NCBI GenBank assembly: GCA_032622095.1
Contig: CP136066.1
Coordinates: 45,852,911-45,916,910 of the forward strand
Direction of reading: 5' to 3'
DNA length: 64,000 nt
Origin: Siphonodentalium dalli
Taxonomy: Eukaryota > Mollusca > Scaphopoda > Gadilida > Siphonodentaliidae
Position 1 is the stretch's first letter, and every line of letters begins with the position of its first letter. The notes beneath the pieces are model-generated. The model had not been told where the DNA came from. It made no database searches and worked only from the letters and a program-made list of their open reading frames with translations. Below are positions 12,592 to 23,285 of the stretch, piece after piece. The translations under genes were made by a program, and so were the position numbers.

Positions 12592-12934
12592 TAAGTGTAG
12601 ATGGTTGCGATCACCGCCGCGGAAGTAAGTCATTTCGCACCATCGCCAGCTCCACGAGCTCTTATACTCTGGAAACGCCAACTTGTGTGGAGAATGTGTC
12701 AACTTGTGCCACCCCCCCCCCACCGAGTCATCGCATGACCTTCGCTTTTAGTTATGCAACACCCCATATTTCCACATAAGATTGACCCACCGCCGTGGCA
12801 TGCAATGACCCAATCTTAGGTAAAGACAGAGCGCAAGGGTTGTAAATATTACGTTGTAGAGTTGCTATACTTGTTACAAAATAAGTGTTTTTACTCGGTA
12901 TTGTTTTGTACGACCCACATATTGTGTGGGCAGG

Positions 12935-13040
12935 CCTGAGAATATGATCCTGACATCTGCAGAATAAGGTCCTCATAGGGCGAATTTAGTGGTACTACCG
13001 AACGGGCTAGCATTACTAAATTCACACTCTGTTGATCTCT
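12935..13040. repeat. Half-copy of the palindromic MITE seen at 38873-39119
   Basis: CTGCAGAATAAGGTCCTCAT, GGGCGAATTTAGTGGTACTA and GGGCTAGCATTACTAAATTC follow the same order as the left arm of the 38873-39119 palindrome (TTTGCAGAATGAGGTTCCTC, GGGTGAATTTAGTGATG, CGGGCTAGCAACACCAAATT). Only one arm is present. Confidence 0.7.
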
Positions 13041-13446
13041 TTCTGCCTATGACTCATCTTCGCTGGGAAGTATCTTTATTATCAATGTTTTTAGTTTCTT
13101 TAAAACTTCTTCACAAATATTTTCTTTTTCTGTTTTAGTTTAATTTCGCTATATCCCCAAATTGATAGACGACACGTTACATAATCGAGGTGTCCAATGA
13201 TGCATATCACAATATTCACCATCTGGGAACTTAAATCTGAGCCACGAAGAATGAACTCCCCGTGTGATGAATTTGGTGGCGCTAGCCCACGGTTCGATGC
13301 CCAAAATGGCACTTAAATACACGACAATAGGTAACATGCCTTGCCCACCGGGAGCTGACATAAGCTAATAACAGACAGAGAACCCTGCTGTAAAGGAAGT
13401 TTCAGAATCAGAAAGTTGAAAGAAAATTAGCAAGAAAGTTCTACTT

Positions 13447-13612
13447 TAAAATAACTTTTTCAAACATCTCCGTTATTTCATCAATAATCCTAACCTCAAT
13501 CCTAACCTCGGGTTATGTGTGTGATAGCGATTTAATTTAAATCGCTATCTAAACGTGAACTCCGATTAAGTATTTTTCGCTATACAACAGTGTGCGTATT
13601 AGCTGTTTCGGG
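13447..13612 (-). repeat. Dispersed repeat, copy C
   Basis: Reverse-complement counterpart of 9720-9885: CATCTCCGTTATTTCATCAA, TAATCCTAACCTCAATCCTA, CGCTATCTAAACGTGAACTC and CGATTAAGTATTTTTCGCTA. Confidence 0.75.
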
Positions 13613-14019
13613 AGTAAAAGTATTTGTTTTCTTTCAAGGGTTTTGCTTTTCAAAGTTTAGCGCTGTTTGATTTCGATTTGTAAATATGCTAAATAATTTT
13701 ATCACTACCTTGATTTTTGTTATCAGGCGGGCAAACATTCTGCTAGATTTTGTCGAGAAATATAGATACATAGAGGTCGAGAGGTCACAGTTTGCCGTGA
13801 CTTCGGTGATCGAAATAATTTTTTTCCGGATAACTGCAGCGATTACTTAGCAACCCAAACGTATCATTCGGTTGACAAAGATCGCAAAATATGGCTGCTA
13901 TATATGGACACACTTGATGAATTTGACCCCTTATCGACATTTTCCTGGCATACACTTTGACACTCTGCCAAAACAATGTAGGACCCAAAACCCTATAGCT
14001 ACACACGAATGTCTTGCAG

Positions 14020-14226
14020 GAGATGGCAGAGAGCCTGAAAGACAAAAAGGGTCAACTTCACCCCATGAGGTGCGATCTAACAGACGAAGCCCAGATTTTA
14101 GCGATGTTTTCCGCCATCAAGGAAAAATTCGGTGGTATTGATGTTTGTGTAAATAACGCTGGAATTGGTAAACAACCAACGGCTTTATTATGGGGGAGCA
14201 CTGATGCTTGGAGAGAAACATTCAAT
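14020..14226 (+). CDS. DHRS11: DHRS11-like SDR, exon 2 (residues 45-113)
   Basis: The exon follows a TTGCAG acceptor and ends before a GTGAGT donor, phase 0 on both sides. It encodes 69 residues: the adenine-ring-binding Asp of the CDLT motif (Asp63) and the NNAG motif (residues 89-92) that stabilises the central sheet, then the WGSTDAW loop and RETFN helix start. The segment DLTDEAQILAMFSAI closely parallels vertebrate DHRS11. No frameshift or stop is present. It joins exon 1 in frame across a 2.85-kb intron that contains a Harbinger remnant. Confidence 0.9.
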
Positions 14227-14920
14227 GTGAGTATACACTATCACTGCGAAAAAAGGTTTGTCATGTTCTAGGACTAAGTCATAACTAAGCTCATTATGTC
14301 AGGTTATGTGATTATTTTCATGAGAAAAGGCTGAAAATTTTAAGCAAAAACGACAAAGTTGTTGTGAGTTATTCACCGGGAAGGTGAAAATGTAATTTGG
14401 TGGACATTTCGTGCTATCAGTTCCAAGACTCATCCAATGCGATATAAAATCATATCAAATAATACCATATGACACATTTCGTGTATACCTTACATACACC
14501 GAGGTTTCAAGGCGCTTGACAATATTAAAATAAACTAACAAATTCCTAAATGCACAGTTCAAACATGCAATAATTGTGTAGCTTGCATTGAAAGCTACAC
14601 AATTAGTTCCACTCCAAATGTTCAGAATAATATTCTGCGAATAAATGGTTTTCCAAAAGACTTTTGAATTCATCATATCCAGAACAGCTGCGGATTATCA
14701 ACGGTAGAGAATTCCAGAGAATATATCCAAACTCAGAGACCGAGTTGAAAGCATGTAGGCAATCGTTCAATCAATTAAGCACGCGCCCCATTCATGAATG
14801 TTCAAAACATCTCAATTTCAAATCAATTTGAAGAAAATTGTTATCCTCGATATCCAAGGTAAATAACTATGTCATATTACTATAGCAACACGCGTTCACC
14901 CTCATAATATGAGAGATACG

Positions 14921-15408
14921 TGTGGAAGAATGAAGTCAGTTCTTGTATATCATTTATTCACATCTAATATCAATGTATAGTCAACAGCTTGTGATGGTAA
15001 ATGATACATAATTGTGAATCAATCATAGATGTCATAGAACGACCGAAAGTGTCGCTTATTAATTAGCGGCCTGATGTTGATGCCTGCCAATTAGTCTGAA
15101 GAGCCGAAACTAATTGAAGAGTAGATTAATGTCTGGTTTATATATCGCTAATGACTGGTAGCCGTCATTAGTGCATCTCTTTGTCTGTACTGACCCATGG
15201 GTGAACTGGGAATTATTACCTAAGACTCCTTCCTTTGTGGTTAGACTTGCATAACTCATAGGTCGCGGCCTCTCCGAGTATGACCTTGGCAATTTAGTTG
15301 GGGTCACTATAGTTCGGTTATATTCTGTCTCCCCCATAGGTAAGATGGATGTTTAGTATGTACTATCACGTCACTTGAATAAGAAGGGGTAGGGGCGATT
15401 ACTCTACA
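14921..15408 (-). repeat. Gypsy 3' LTR (intact)
   Basis: It begins TGTGGAAGAATG and ends CTCTACA on the + strand, so it reads TG...CA in element orientation too. It matches the other LTR over its full 488 bp with three differences noticed (T/A near 14975, T/C near 15053, C/T near 15396). The 75-codon frame inside it is present in both LTRs and is not a gene. Confidence 0.93.
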
Positions 15409-15410
15409 TA

Positions 15411-15424
15411 GGGTCCCCCTTATT
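15411..15424 (-). promoter_or_regulatory. Probable polypurine tract
   Basis: In element orientation TAAGGGGGACCCTA immediately precedes the 3' LTR, the place and composition expected of the plus-strand primer. Confidence 0.65.
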
Positions 15425-17619
15425 TTCAGATTTTGACTACTAGTGTTAAAATCTAGGGGTTTGGTACTTCGGTATGCTTGTACAATGAGTAGAGTTGATT
15501 CAAGGGTTGCCTGTGCATATAAGTTACGGCGTGTTGTCGTCATAAAAATATTGTATAAATTGAATATATATATCTATGTACATGTTGAAGCCATTTGCAT
15601 TATGAAGAGGGTTGGCATGATGAGGTAACATAAGTGTGATAATATAAAGGGTATCAATATAAATGACATTAGAATACATGTAATGCAATAATAATTATGT
15701 TGAACAATCAGTGGGTGAACGATACTTCGTTCAAGAGTTCATGGATGTGCTCGATTGGCGAGCGCTAATGTCCACTTCCGGCTCCTGGCTTGTGGACAAA
15801 CTGTTTCATTATTGCGATAAGATGTGCGTTTGCAAAGCTTGTATTTTTGGAGGCATTCGGTTGTAATGACTTGGAAATGGGGTTGGATAATAATGATTAA
15901 AATTGTATGATAATAAAAAAAATCGGGAGAACTGTTACATGATTAAAATGATTCGGGTGGGACTCAATTGGTTTAAATATTGAGGGAGGGGTGTAGGCTC
16001 TGTTGTTAGTCGTGATTTGTATATACAAATATTGGGATTTGTGCTATTGCTTCAAACATGGGCTGCCATTTGCATTCATGTGATATTTATTTGTGGTTGA
16101 GATAGAAATAAATTTGTTTTCACATAATGTCGTATGATTTATACTGGAGTACTTGGGTTTGAAGTTTTACATCGCGCGCGTACGGTTAAAATATCGATTG
16201 ATTCGGTCATCATTGATGCTTGGCATTGCTACATCACAATTAAAGTTATATACTGAGATATATGCGCTTGTCCCTTAATGTAGGCCATCATTTCAGCCTA
16301 TGTTATTGTCATACCCCGCCATGTGACAATTGTATTTGTCGATGTAGCGTGGGGCGATTTTGACACTTAAGATTAAGATATTTTACAAGCGGTATATAAT
16401 TGTGATTAATTGGATAACTTGAACCGGTAAAGCTATCTTTGGGAGTATAATGAATCATGATATGTTTATATGAAGAGTAGTTACGCGTATGTGTTGAGAT
16501 GCGTTTCCTGGCCTCTATACTAGTTCATTTGATCTATGTGGAATCAAAGTTGATCAGACATTTGATTGCACTTCTGTACAGGATCCATATTATGATCCGC
16601 ATTTTACCCGACCGGACTAGCGATGATTTAGGCCCTGAATCGTCGCTTTTGCATTGGATTGAACATGGGGTGGTAACTACGCGTGATTAAGTATATGATA
16701 TCAAATTATGGGTTTATCGTTGGGGTGATTAACACGGTTCATTATGACGTAATTGCCTACTCGGTGTATGTGATAATTATTCCGAAGATGGGGCGTGAAT
16801 CATTTAATTAGTATATGTGTCCGTTGTGACACATGCTATTATCTGAGTGCTAATGAGGCAAAACTGTCTGACAAATTATGAACTTGGTATCTAAACTTGT
16901 ATGAGTGGAAATGCTTCATGTTTCTTGCTTTGATTTAGCGTTTAAATTAATGCATGCGATTCGCCTGAAATTTGAAGAGGTCGAAGTTATTCGCGTCTCC
17001 CGAATTGTTGATTGATGCGATAATAAAGCGTGTTGGCCGCCAGGTGATAACTTGCTGGAGATGAAATATTGCCTTGCTGTGAGGGGGCCATGTGCGTGAT
17101 ATATACGGGTACATGGCGTTAAATTTCTGTATTATTGGCCAACCCACTTTGTATAGTTCAGATCGGTTTCTTTGATTAATTAAGCCTCGATTTTGTGCAT
17201 CTGGGCGGGTTGGTGAAAAGAAATATGTCACCCACTTGGTGCGTGTGTGATTGCCATATCGTGTTACATGCACTGCACATGGTCTGGCAGTCCTGGTTTT
17301 GCGCGATGACAATTCTCTCTTTGTATTGTGTCTTTTTACGACAGGGTGCTATTTATTTATGATAGGTGGAGATTGTCCAATAATATTCGTTGCATTTCGC
17401 GCGGTATAGATCTGGTCGTCTTTGTTAGAAATTGGTAATTTTTACTTTGTCAGTTTGTTTCCTGGAGTTAAGTTGTTGAGTTTTATTCAGTTAAAGTTTA
17501 TACATGTGTGAGCTGTTTTCGTTTCGTGCTTTTGGATATAGAGTTGAGTTTATGAGGTTAGTTGCTTTTATGATTATGTATGTATCTAATTATGGTAGTT
17601 TTTTACATATTTTATTTTC
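15425..17619 (-). other. Gypsy 3' internal region without recognised gene
   Basis: About 2.2 kb lies between the end of pol and the 3' LTR. A 121-codon minus frame at 16947-17312 has no transmembrane segment or envelope-like feature and I do not support it. No env gene is visible. Confidence 0.6.
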
Positions 17620-19500
17620 CTATATCGACATGCTCTGTTCGTCTGTGCTATTTTTGTCGGTTTGAGTGGTTATATCGAAAGGATCATAATTTTCGGTTGA
17701 CATGTTATATGTATCGCAACTGGACTTGCTTTTACGCTTGTTTTGTTGTACTAATTGTTGGGTTGACATGTCATACGGATTGTATGGCTCGGTTGATGAA
17801 CTTGCATTGTACATTTTAGCTTCATCGTTTTGAGTTAGCATATCATAAGGGTTATATGGTTCGGTTGATGAAAATGATTGTTTTTCATGTTCGCGCTTTG
17901 ATGCTATAAACTTATGTGCCATCTCTGGTAGGGGCACTGGTTCATTTGAATCCGATCCGTCCCGGATGACGCAGTTTTGTCGTATTAACTGTGTTAAAGG
18001 GGCTGTATCGTGGTTCTCATTTTCGGTGTCCGAATTGTTGCTATTACTCGATATGTCAGCATCGGAGCTTTGTGTTGATGACTTATGTGGGAATACAAAT
18101 CTGCTTTTCCGAACTTTCTGGTTCTCCTGTAATTGTGGTGTATGCCATTTAGTCGTCGCTAATTTTAAATGTTTGGCATGACTTTTAGATAAACTGCCTG
18201 TAATTTGATTACGAATTACATACGAAACTGGTCCTGTTTGTTTAAGTATCACCCAAAATGGATCATATTTCATACCTAGTTTATGGGTTTGTCTGTGATT
18301 CTTAACATAGACCTGGGAACCTATGGGAAATTCCGGTATTTTACCTTTACTGTTTTCGTTTCGTTTCGTCTTGACTTGTTTCATATTTTGTTTAACTAAT
18401 TGAAATGCGAAGTGCTGCTTCTCTAGTAACTGTTGGATGAGGCATTCACCCGTGTATTTCTGTCGCGGTGTCAGTATCTTGTCAATATTTATTTGGGGGT
18501 GTCTGCAGAAAGTTAAAAAATATGGAGAAAATTGAGTCGTTGCTGAGACATGAAAATTCATGGCTTCTGATGCAAAATTGAGAAATAGGTCCCATGATGT
18601 TGGATTTCCTTCAGTTAATTTGGCTAATATTCCATTGTAGTCGCGATGAGATCGTTCGCTTGATCCGTTGCTGAAAGGCGCATAGAACGAGGTCTTGCGA
18701 TGCTGAATAACATAGTAGTTAGATATTATTATGAATACCTCACTGCATACGTCACTGCCATTGTCTGATACCAGACAAGCAGGATAACCAAATATGGTGA
18801 AATACTGAGTCATAAGTCTTTCAGCAACCACTTCTGCGTGTTTTGTGGGAAGCGCATATGACATTTTGTGTAAACTGAATAAATCTATGACCGTTAAAAT
18901 GTAGGAATTGCCGCTGGCTGTGGGTGGGTTAAATTTTCCCATTAAATCTATCGCGATCATTTCCCCTGGTCGGCTCGGTATGTCCGTCATTTGATTTGGA
19001 ATACGGGCAGTGTTTTGATTTCTTTGTTTACAAATGTGGCAATTGTTGGCGAAACTGACTATCATTGGGAACATTCGTGGCCAATAATATCGCAAACGTA
19101 TGGTATGGTACATTCGTTGGGATCCATAATGACCGACAATATGATATTCAGAAATTATCTGCTTAGTCAGCTTTTCCGGGACATAAATGCGTTCTGATGC
19201 TTGCTCATTAAATACAGACATATAGTATAGAATTCCGTCTTTCAATATATATTGCTTTGTTATCTTTTCGGGTGGTTTATCGGATTTTAATTTGCGAATT
19301 ATGTCTGATATAATATGGTCCTCTTTTTGCATTTCTTCGATATTGGTAGGTACATTTAGTTGTTCATTTTCGGAAATTAATATAGTGTCGGGCAACGTAT
19401 GCACTTTTTGTTTACCTATTGTCTTGACGTAATTTTTTATTTTCTGTGAATCTAATATGTTTAGTGATCCGTCATTTATCGCTATGTCGTATGGCGTTTT
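17620..19500 (-). CDS. pol: Gypsy pol, integrase part (downstream of in-frame TAG)
   Basis: The frame is open from 19500 to 17620 and continues the frame of the upstream pol segment across a single TAG. It encodes the HHCC zinc-binding domain (His-His then CHICKQRN), the integrase core with Asp in AIDLMG, Asp in SDNGSD and Glu in SSERSH, the typical D,D,E triad, then a C-terminal domain (GSQVYVKNHR). The ~120-residue tail has imperfect repeats of a YNPYDM-TQ motif, which I do not recognise. Integrase inserts the cDNA into the host genome. There is no ATG at a sensible place, so expression would need read-through of the TAG or cleavage from a longer polyprotein. Confidence 0.88.
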   Translation of the reverse strand, partial: KTPYDIAINDGSLNILDSQKIKNYVKTIGKQKVHTLPDTILISENEQLNVPTNIEEMQKEDHIISDIIRKLKSDKPPEKITKQYILKDGILYYMSVFNEQASERIYVPEKLTKQIISEYHIVGHYGSQRMYHTIRLRYYWPRMFPMIVSFANNCHICKQRNQNTARIPNQMTDIPSRPGEMIAIDLMGKFNPPTASGNSYILTVIDLFSLHKMSYALPTKHAEVVAERLMTQYFTIFGYPACLVSDNGSDVCSEVFIIISNYYVIQHRKTSFYAPFSNGSSERSHRDYNGILAKLTEGNPTSWDLFLNFASEAMNFHVSATTQFSPYFLTFCRHPQINIDKILTPRQKYTGECLIQQLLEKQHFAFQLVKQNMKQVKTKRNENSKGKIPEFPIGSQVYVKNHRQTHKLGMKYDPFWVILKQTGPVSYVIRNQITGSLSKSHAKHLKLATTKWHTPQLQENQKVRKSRFVFPHKSSTQSSDADISSNSNNSDTENENHDTAPLTQLIRQNCVIRDGSDSNEPVPLPEMAHKFIASKREHEKQSFSSTEPYNPYDMLTQNDEAKMYNASSSTEPYNPYDMSTQQLVQQNKRKSKSSCDTYNMSTENYDPFDITTQTDKNSTDEQSMSI

Positions 19501-19503
19501 CTA
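19501..19503 (-). other. Single in-frame TAG between RNase H and integrase
   Basis: The pol frame is open on both sides: VESE, TAG, then KTPYDIA and on into integrase. The bases after the stop (AAAACG) do not match the known efficient read-through contexts, so a nonsense mutation is the simpler reading. Confidence 0.85.
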
Positions 19504-22353
19504 TTCGCTCTCCACTGAACACTCTGACATACTCTGTTGGTTTGTCGGGTCCACACGAGAACAAAAGTCAGCGGCTATATTTTCAGACCCTTGTATATAA
19601 GTAAGTTTTGGATTGTATGCGGAAATTTCAATAAACCATTTTTGAATACGTTTATTAGCCATCTGAGTATTTTGAAACATAGAAACTAGGGGTAAATGAT
19701 CTGTTCGTGTTTCTACGTCCGACCCTTCTAGATAGAAATTGAGTTTCTTTAGACATACATATATGGCGAGTGCTTCGCGCTCTGTAGTACTGTAATTTCG
19801 TTGAGAGTGATTCAACTTTTTGCTAACAAAGCAAATTGGAAATTCCGGGGTTTTGATATCCGTTTCTAATTTGTTTTCTGGGTATGGCTGGACTAATGAT
19901 CCCCCCACTGAATGCATTGATGCATCGCAATATAAGATAATTTTCCTGTTCCTATCAGGGTAGGCTAGAGTAGGTACTTTAAGCAAATTTTGTTTTAGTG
20001 TATCAAAAGCATTTTGACATTCTTCGGACCATGAAAATTTTGCGTAACGAGCAGTTAATTTAATTAATGATGCAGCAGTGTCGGTGAAATCTTTACAATA
20101 GTTCCGATAAAAATTAAAAACCCCTAATACTCTACGGACTTCTTTCACTGATGTTGGGGCTGGCACATCTTGTATGGCTTTAACTTTGGCGGGATCTGGG
20201 CGGGTTCCATTTTGTGATACGATATGCCCTAAAAATTTGACTTCTTTCATATAAAATTGGGACTTTGTTAATCGTGCTACTAATCCATACTCTCTGAGTC
20301 GTTCGAATACTATTTTGAGGTGCTGTTTATGGAGGGCCTCCGTTTCGCTGTGAGAAATTAAATCGTCGACGAAGCTGTCAACAAAACTTAACCCTTCCAA
20401 TGCTTTATGGATTAATGTCAAAAGCGTCGCGCTCGAGTTGCAATAGCCAAATGGGGCCCTTGTAAAAGAAAACAATCCGAAATCTGTGTTCATAGTTAAC
20501 TTTTCTTGATGTTCTTTGAGAACACCGATAACATGATAAGCTTGGCTAATGTCGATTGTGGAAAAAACTTTGGATTTTTGGAGGCGGCTGGAAACTTCGG
20601 TAAAAGAGGAGAGGTACCATCGTAATGGGACGGTGATTTTATTTAGCTTTCTCAGGTCTATACATAGTCTATAATTTTGATTTCCATTAGGATCTACGAT
20701 TCCCTTACGGATCAATAAGGCAGGGAATGACCAACTCACGTTTGTAGTTTTCTTTATAATACCCGCATCTAAAAAAATTTGAAGTGCTTTTTCCATGTGT
20801 TCGCGTCTATGTAATGGAGTGGGATACGCACGACAAAAGATAGGTTCTGCATCTGGTTTGGTATCCACACGCATGACTATTTTATCGCAAAATCCTACCT
20901 TATTTGGATCGTTTGTAAACACATCTTGATATTGGGAGACCAGTTCAAGTAGTTCAATTTTGTGGTTGTCGGGGGCACATATATCGTCTAATTTGAATGG
21001 TTTCTGGCCAGCCTTAGATATTTTTGTTTGATTTTCTATACTAAATACTTCTTGAGAATCATTCATTTTATTTGTGGTGGGTACCTTAGCCTTTGTTTGA
21101 CAGATCTGGTCTGAACTTAGGCCATCTGTTTTCGCAACTATATTACCTTTAAATATAGACATATACGAGTCTGAATTATTCATGATCATGACCGGTATAT
21201 CTCGTTTTGATGCAGAAACTATCCCGTCCATAATGGACACATTAGGTTCATCCTTAAATATGCCGATATCGGCGTGACTTACTCCAAGATATGGTGTCTC
21301 ATACATGTCTGGTGTACCAATTATTTTTGTGTTCACCAATGCACATGAATGGGGTGGTAATTTTATATCTTGCCGCGAACGTAGCAATGATGCTATATGT
21401 AAATCCTGTAACATGGGAAATGTTTTGTTGCCTACTCTAAATGCATTCAAATCGAAATAGAGTCTTACATGTTTGTCTGTTAAAAATTCGCGACCAAAAA
21501 TCGCTGATCGTGCTAGGTTGGGTAATATAAAGAATTTATGTACTAATGACATTGATCCAATTTTGAAGGGCAAATGTATACTGCCGTATACTTGCATATT
21601 TTGGCCTGTTGCTGAGGTCAGAATTATTTTTTCTTTTATTAACGGGGGCTTATTTGGAAGGGATCGATATACGTCATATTTTAAGCAACTTGTACTTGCC
21701 CCAGAGTCAAGTAATGCCCTAATGCGTTGGTTACCAATTTTAATAATTGTTGAACAAGGCGTTTGCTGTTGCAGTCCTTGTGCAATCTCTGCATGGTATT
21801 TGAGTTTAGGTAATGTATGCAATTGCATCTGTTCAGACCGGTTATTTATACTTTGACAGTTTTTACTCGGCTCATTATTATTATTATTTTGGTAAACCGT
21901 TGCAATTCGATTAGCTTGTCGTTGGTTTCGAGTTTTAGTGTTTACTTCACTATTAATGTCCTTTTGTTTGGGAACGATCTTATGTAATCGTTTATTCATA
22001 TCTGTTCTAACGTGACCAGCGGAATTTCTATTTATAATTGGAGAATGCACGTGTTTGTTCGTGCTCGTATCAGCATGATAAGATGTATTAGGTTCCAATT
22101 TATTGGCCTGGTCTGAACGATGTCTCTGTTCTTTTATAGTAACACGTGCTGCTCTGGTGTTTAGGGTACCAGTCGCTGGTTTAGTTGCATAACCACTTTG
22201 CTTTGGGTAATTAGGTGCAAATCTATTTATGGTCGTAAATTTTGAGGGTGTTTTGAAGACGGTTTTGGTTTGATATCTCGCGCTCTGATGTGATGTATTA
22301 TGATGATGACGATTATGATTTATAGAATGTCCTTGCGGCTTCTTCAAAGACAT
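19501..22353 (-). CDS. pol: Gypsy pol: protease, reverse transcriptase, RNase H
   Basis: A 950-residue frame. The first ~200 residues are basic and Asn-rich without family. The aspartic protease motif LLDSGAS is near residue 213. Reverse transcriptase follows, with LRKLNKI, STIDISQAYH (motif A Asp), APFGYCNS and the active-site motif FVDDL near residue 660 (Phe replaces the usual Tyr). RNase H has Asp in YCDASM, Glu in TEREALA and Asp in RTDHLP. The start ATG lies two bases after the gag stop (TAAGAATG), which suggests termination-reinitiation or a frameshift. Functions: polyprotein processing and copying of the genomic RNA into DNA. Confidence 0.92.
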   Translation of the reverse strand: MSLKKPQGHSINHNRHHHNTSHQSARYQTKTVFKTPSKFTTINRFAPNYPKQSGYATKPATGTLNTRAARVTIKEQRHRSDQANKLEPNTSYHADTSTNKHVHSPIINRNSAGHVRTDMNKRLHKIVPKQKDINSEVNTKTRNQRQANRIATVYQNNNNNEPSKNCQSINNRSEQMQLHTLPKLKYHAEIAQGLQQQTPCSTIIKIGNQRIRALLDSGASTSCLKYDVYRSLPNKPPLIKEKIILTSATGQNMQVYGSIHLPFKIGSMSLVHKFFILPNLARSAIFGREFLTDKHVRLYFDLNAFRVGNKTFPMLQDLHIASLLRSRQDIKLPPHSCALVNTKIIGTPDMYETPYLGVSHADIGIFKDEPNVSIMDGIVSASKRDIPVMIMNNSDSYMSIFKGNIVAKTDGLSSDQICQTKAKVPTTNKMNDSQEVFSIENQTKISKAGQKPFKLDDICAPDNHKIELLELVSQYQDVFTNDPNKVGFCDKIVMRVDTKPDAEPIFCRAYPTPLHRREHMEKALQIFLDAGIIKKTTNVSWSFPALLIRKGIVDPNGNQNYRLCIDLRKLNKITVPLRWYLSSFTEVSSRLQKSKVFSTIDISQAYHVIGVLKEHQEKLTMNTDFGLFSFTRAPFGYCNSSATLLTLIHKALEGLSFVDSFVDDLISHSETEALHKQHLKIVFERLREYGLVARLTKSQFYMKEVKFLGHIVSQNGTRPDPAKVKAIQDVPAPTSVKEVRRVLGVFNFYRNYCKDFTDTAASLIKLTARYAKFSWSEECQNAFDTLKQNLLKVPTLAYPDRNRKIILYCDASMHSVGGSLVQPYPENKLETDIKTPEFPICFVSKKLNHSQRNYSTTEREALAIYVCLKKLNFYLEGSDVETRTDHLPLVSMFQNTQMANKRIQKWFIEISAYNPKLTYIQGSENIAADFCSRVDPTNQQSMSECSVESE

Positions 22354-22355
22354 TC

Positions 22356-23285
22356 TTACATGTTTAAATATTGTTTGTTATTGGCGATCCGTCTTCGGCA
22401 ATTTCGTATATCGTGGTTGTTCATCTTACATAGTGTGCAGAACTGGCGTTTCCTTTGATTTGTGAAGTTTGGCCGGTTTGAGTTGTAGTCTATATTGTTT
22501 ACTCGATCCTGGCGGATGTCATTGTTTTGTCTATTAAAGTAAGTGTTTTGAAATCTTGGTGGCATTCGGAATGGTGGGTTTGAGTGATGATTTGCACGGT
22601 GCACTGGTTTGTTAGTTGCATAGCTATCAGATATATTATTGCGCGGTTTCCATAGTATGGGACGTCGCCTAAAATGGTCAACCTCCATGGGTTGTGGGAA
22701 GGAGTCGTGTATTTGGTGTTGTTCATTTGACCTCGATGTTCTATCACCATAGCGAAGTTTGAACCTCTGTTTAATGTTCATTTGTTTCATTGCGATCTCT
22801 GTGGCACGGTCGAGCGACGTTGGGTCATCTTTAATTAAGGTATATTTGATATGGTCATCGCGTATGCCATCCGCAAAAAATGTTACCAATTGTGTTTGTA
22901 CCGCCTGTGTATTTATTTCATCAATAAAGGCAGTGTTTGCGAGTGATCGAATTCTCTCTGCAAACATAGGTAGTGTTTCCTGGTGTGTTTGTTTTAATGT
23001 TCGCAACATGGCCAGGGCCTGTGGTGCGTCACTTATCGCGCTGAAACGGGATCGCAACTGCGCTTTCAAATCAGGCCATGTGACCGTTAGTGTGCCGTTG
23101 ACCGTATTGTCATTGATGTATCGTTGCACGAATTCGGAAACAGATGAACGACTTGTCTGGGCCGCTATTTTAATTATTGTTTCGTCCTCTGCCCCAAGTG
23201 TCGAAGAATATTTCTCAATTTCGTGCATCCAATTTGAAAATGCAATGGCCTGTGGCCTGTGAATGGGTGGCGGCAGAAGTTTCAC
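22356..23285 (-). CDS. gag: Gypsy gag (capsid and CCHC nucleocapsid)
   Basis: The frame contains a retrotransposon Gag core (FSNWMHEIEKY, then TWPDLKAQLRSRF and FAERIRSLA) and ends in one CCHC zinc knuckle, CTLCKMNNHDIRNC, typical of nucleocapsid. Gag forms the virus-like particle and binds RNA. The N-terminal part lies in a different frame (23215-23442), so the first ATG of this frame is not likely to be the true start. The stop is two bases before the pol ATG. Confidence 0.85.
   Translation of the reverse strand: MKLLPPPIHRPQAIAFSNWMHEIEKYSSTLGAEDETIIKIAAQTSRSSVSEFVQRYINDNTVNGTLTVTWPDLKAQLRSRFSAISDAPQALAMLRTLKQTHQETLPMFAERIRSLANTAFIDEINTQAVQTQLVTFFADGIRDDHIKYTLIKDDPTSLDRATEIAMKQMNIKQRFKLRYGDRTSRSNEQHQIHDSFPQPMEVDHFRRRPILWKPRNNISDSYATNKPVHRANHHSNPPFRMPPRFQNTYFNRQNNDIRQDRVNNIDYNSNRPNFTNQRKRQFCTLCKMNNHDIRNCRRRIANNKQYLNM

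Noticed and set aside
13270-13330. GGTTCGATGCC as a tRNA T-arm
   Set aside because: No acceptor stem, D arm or anticodon arm can be placed around it.
15110-15337. 75-codon frame repeated at 28917-29144
   Set aside because: It lies inside both gypsy LTRs and is duplicated only because they are.
16947-17312. 121-codon minus frame as gypsy env
   Set aside because: No signal peptide, transmembrane segment or cysteine pattern, and no splice evidence.
21473-21856. 127-codon + frame within pol
   Set aside because: Antisense shadow of the gypsy protease region; the same holds for 22759-23262 over gag.
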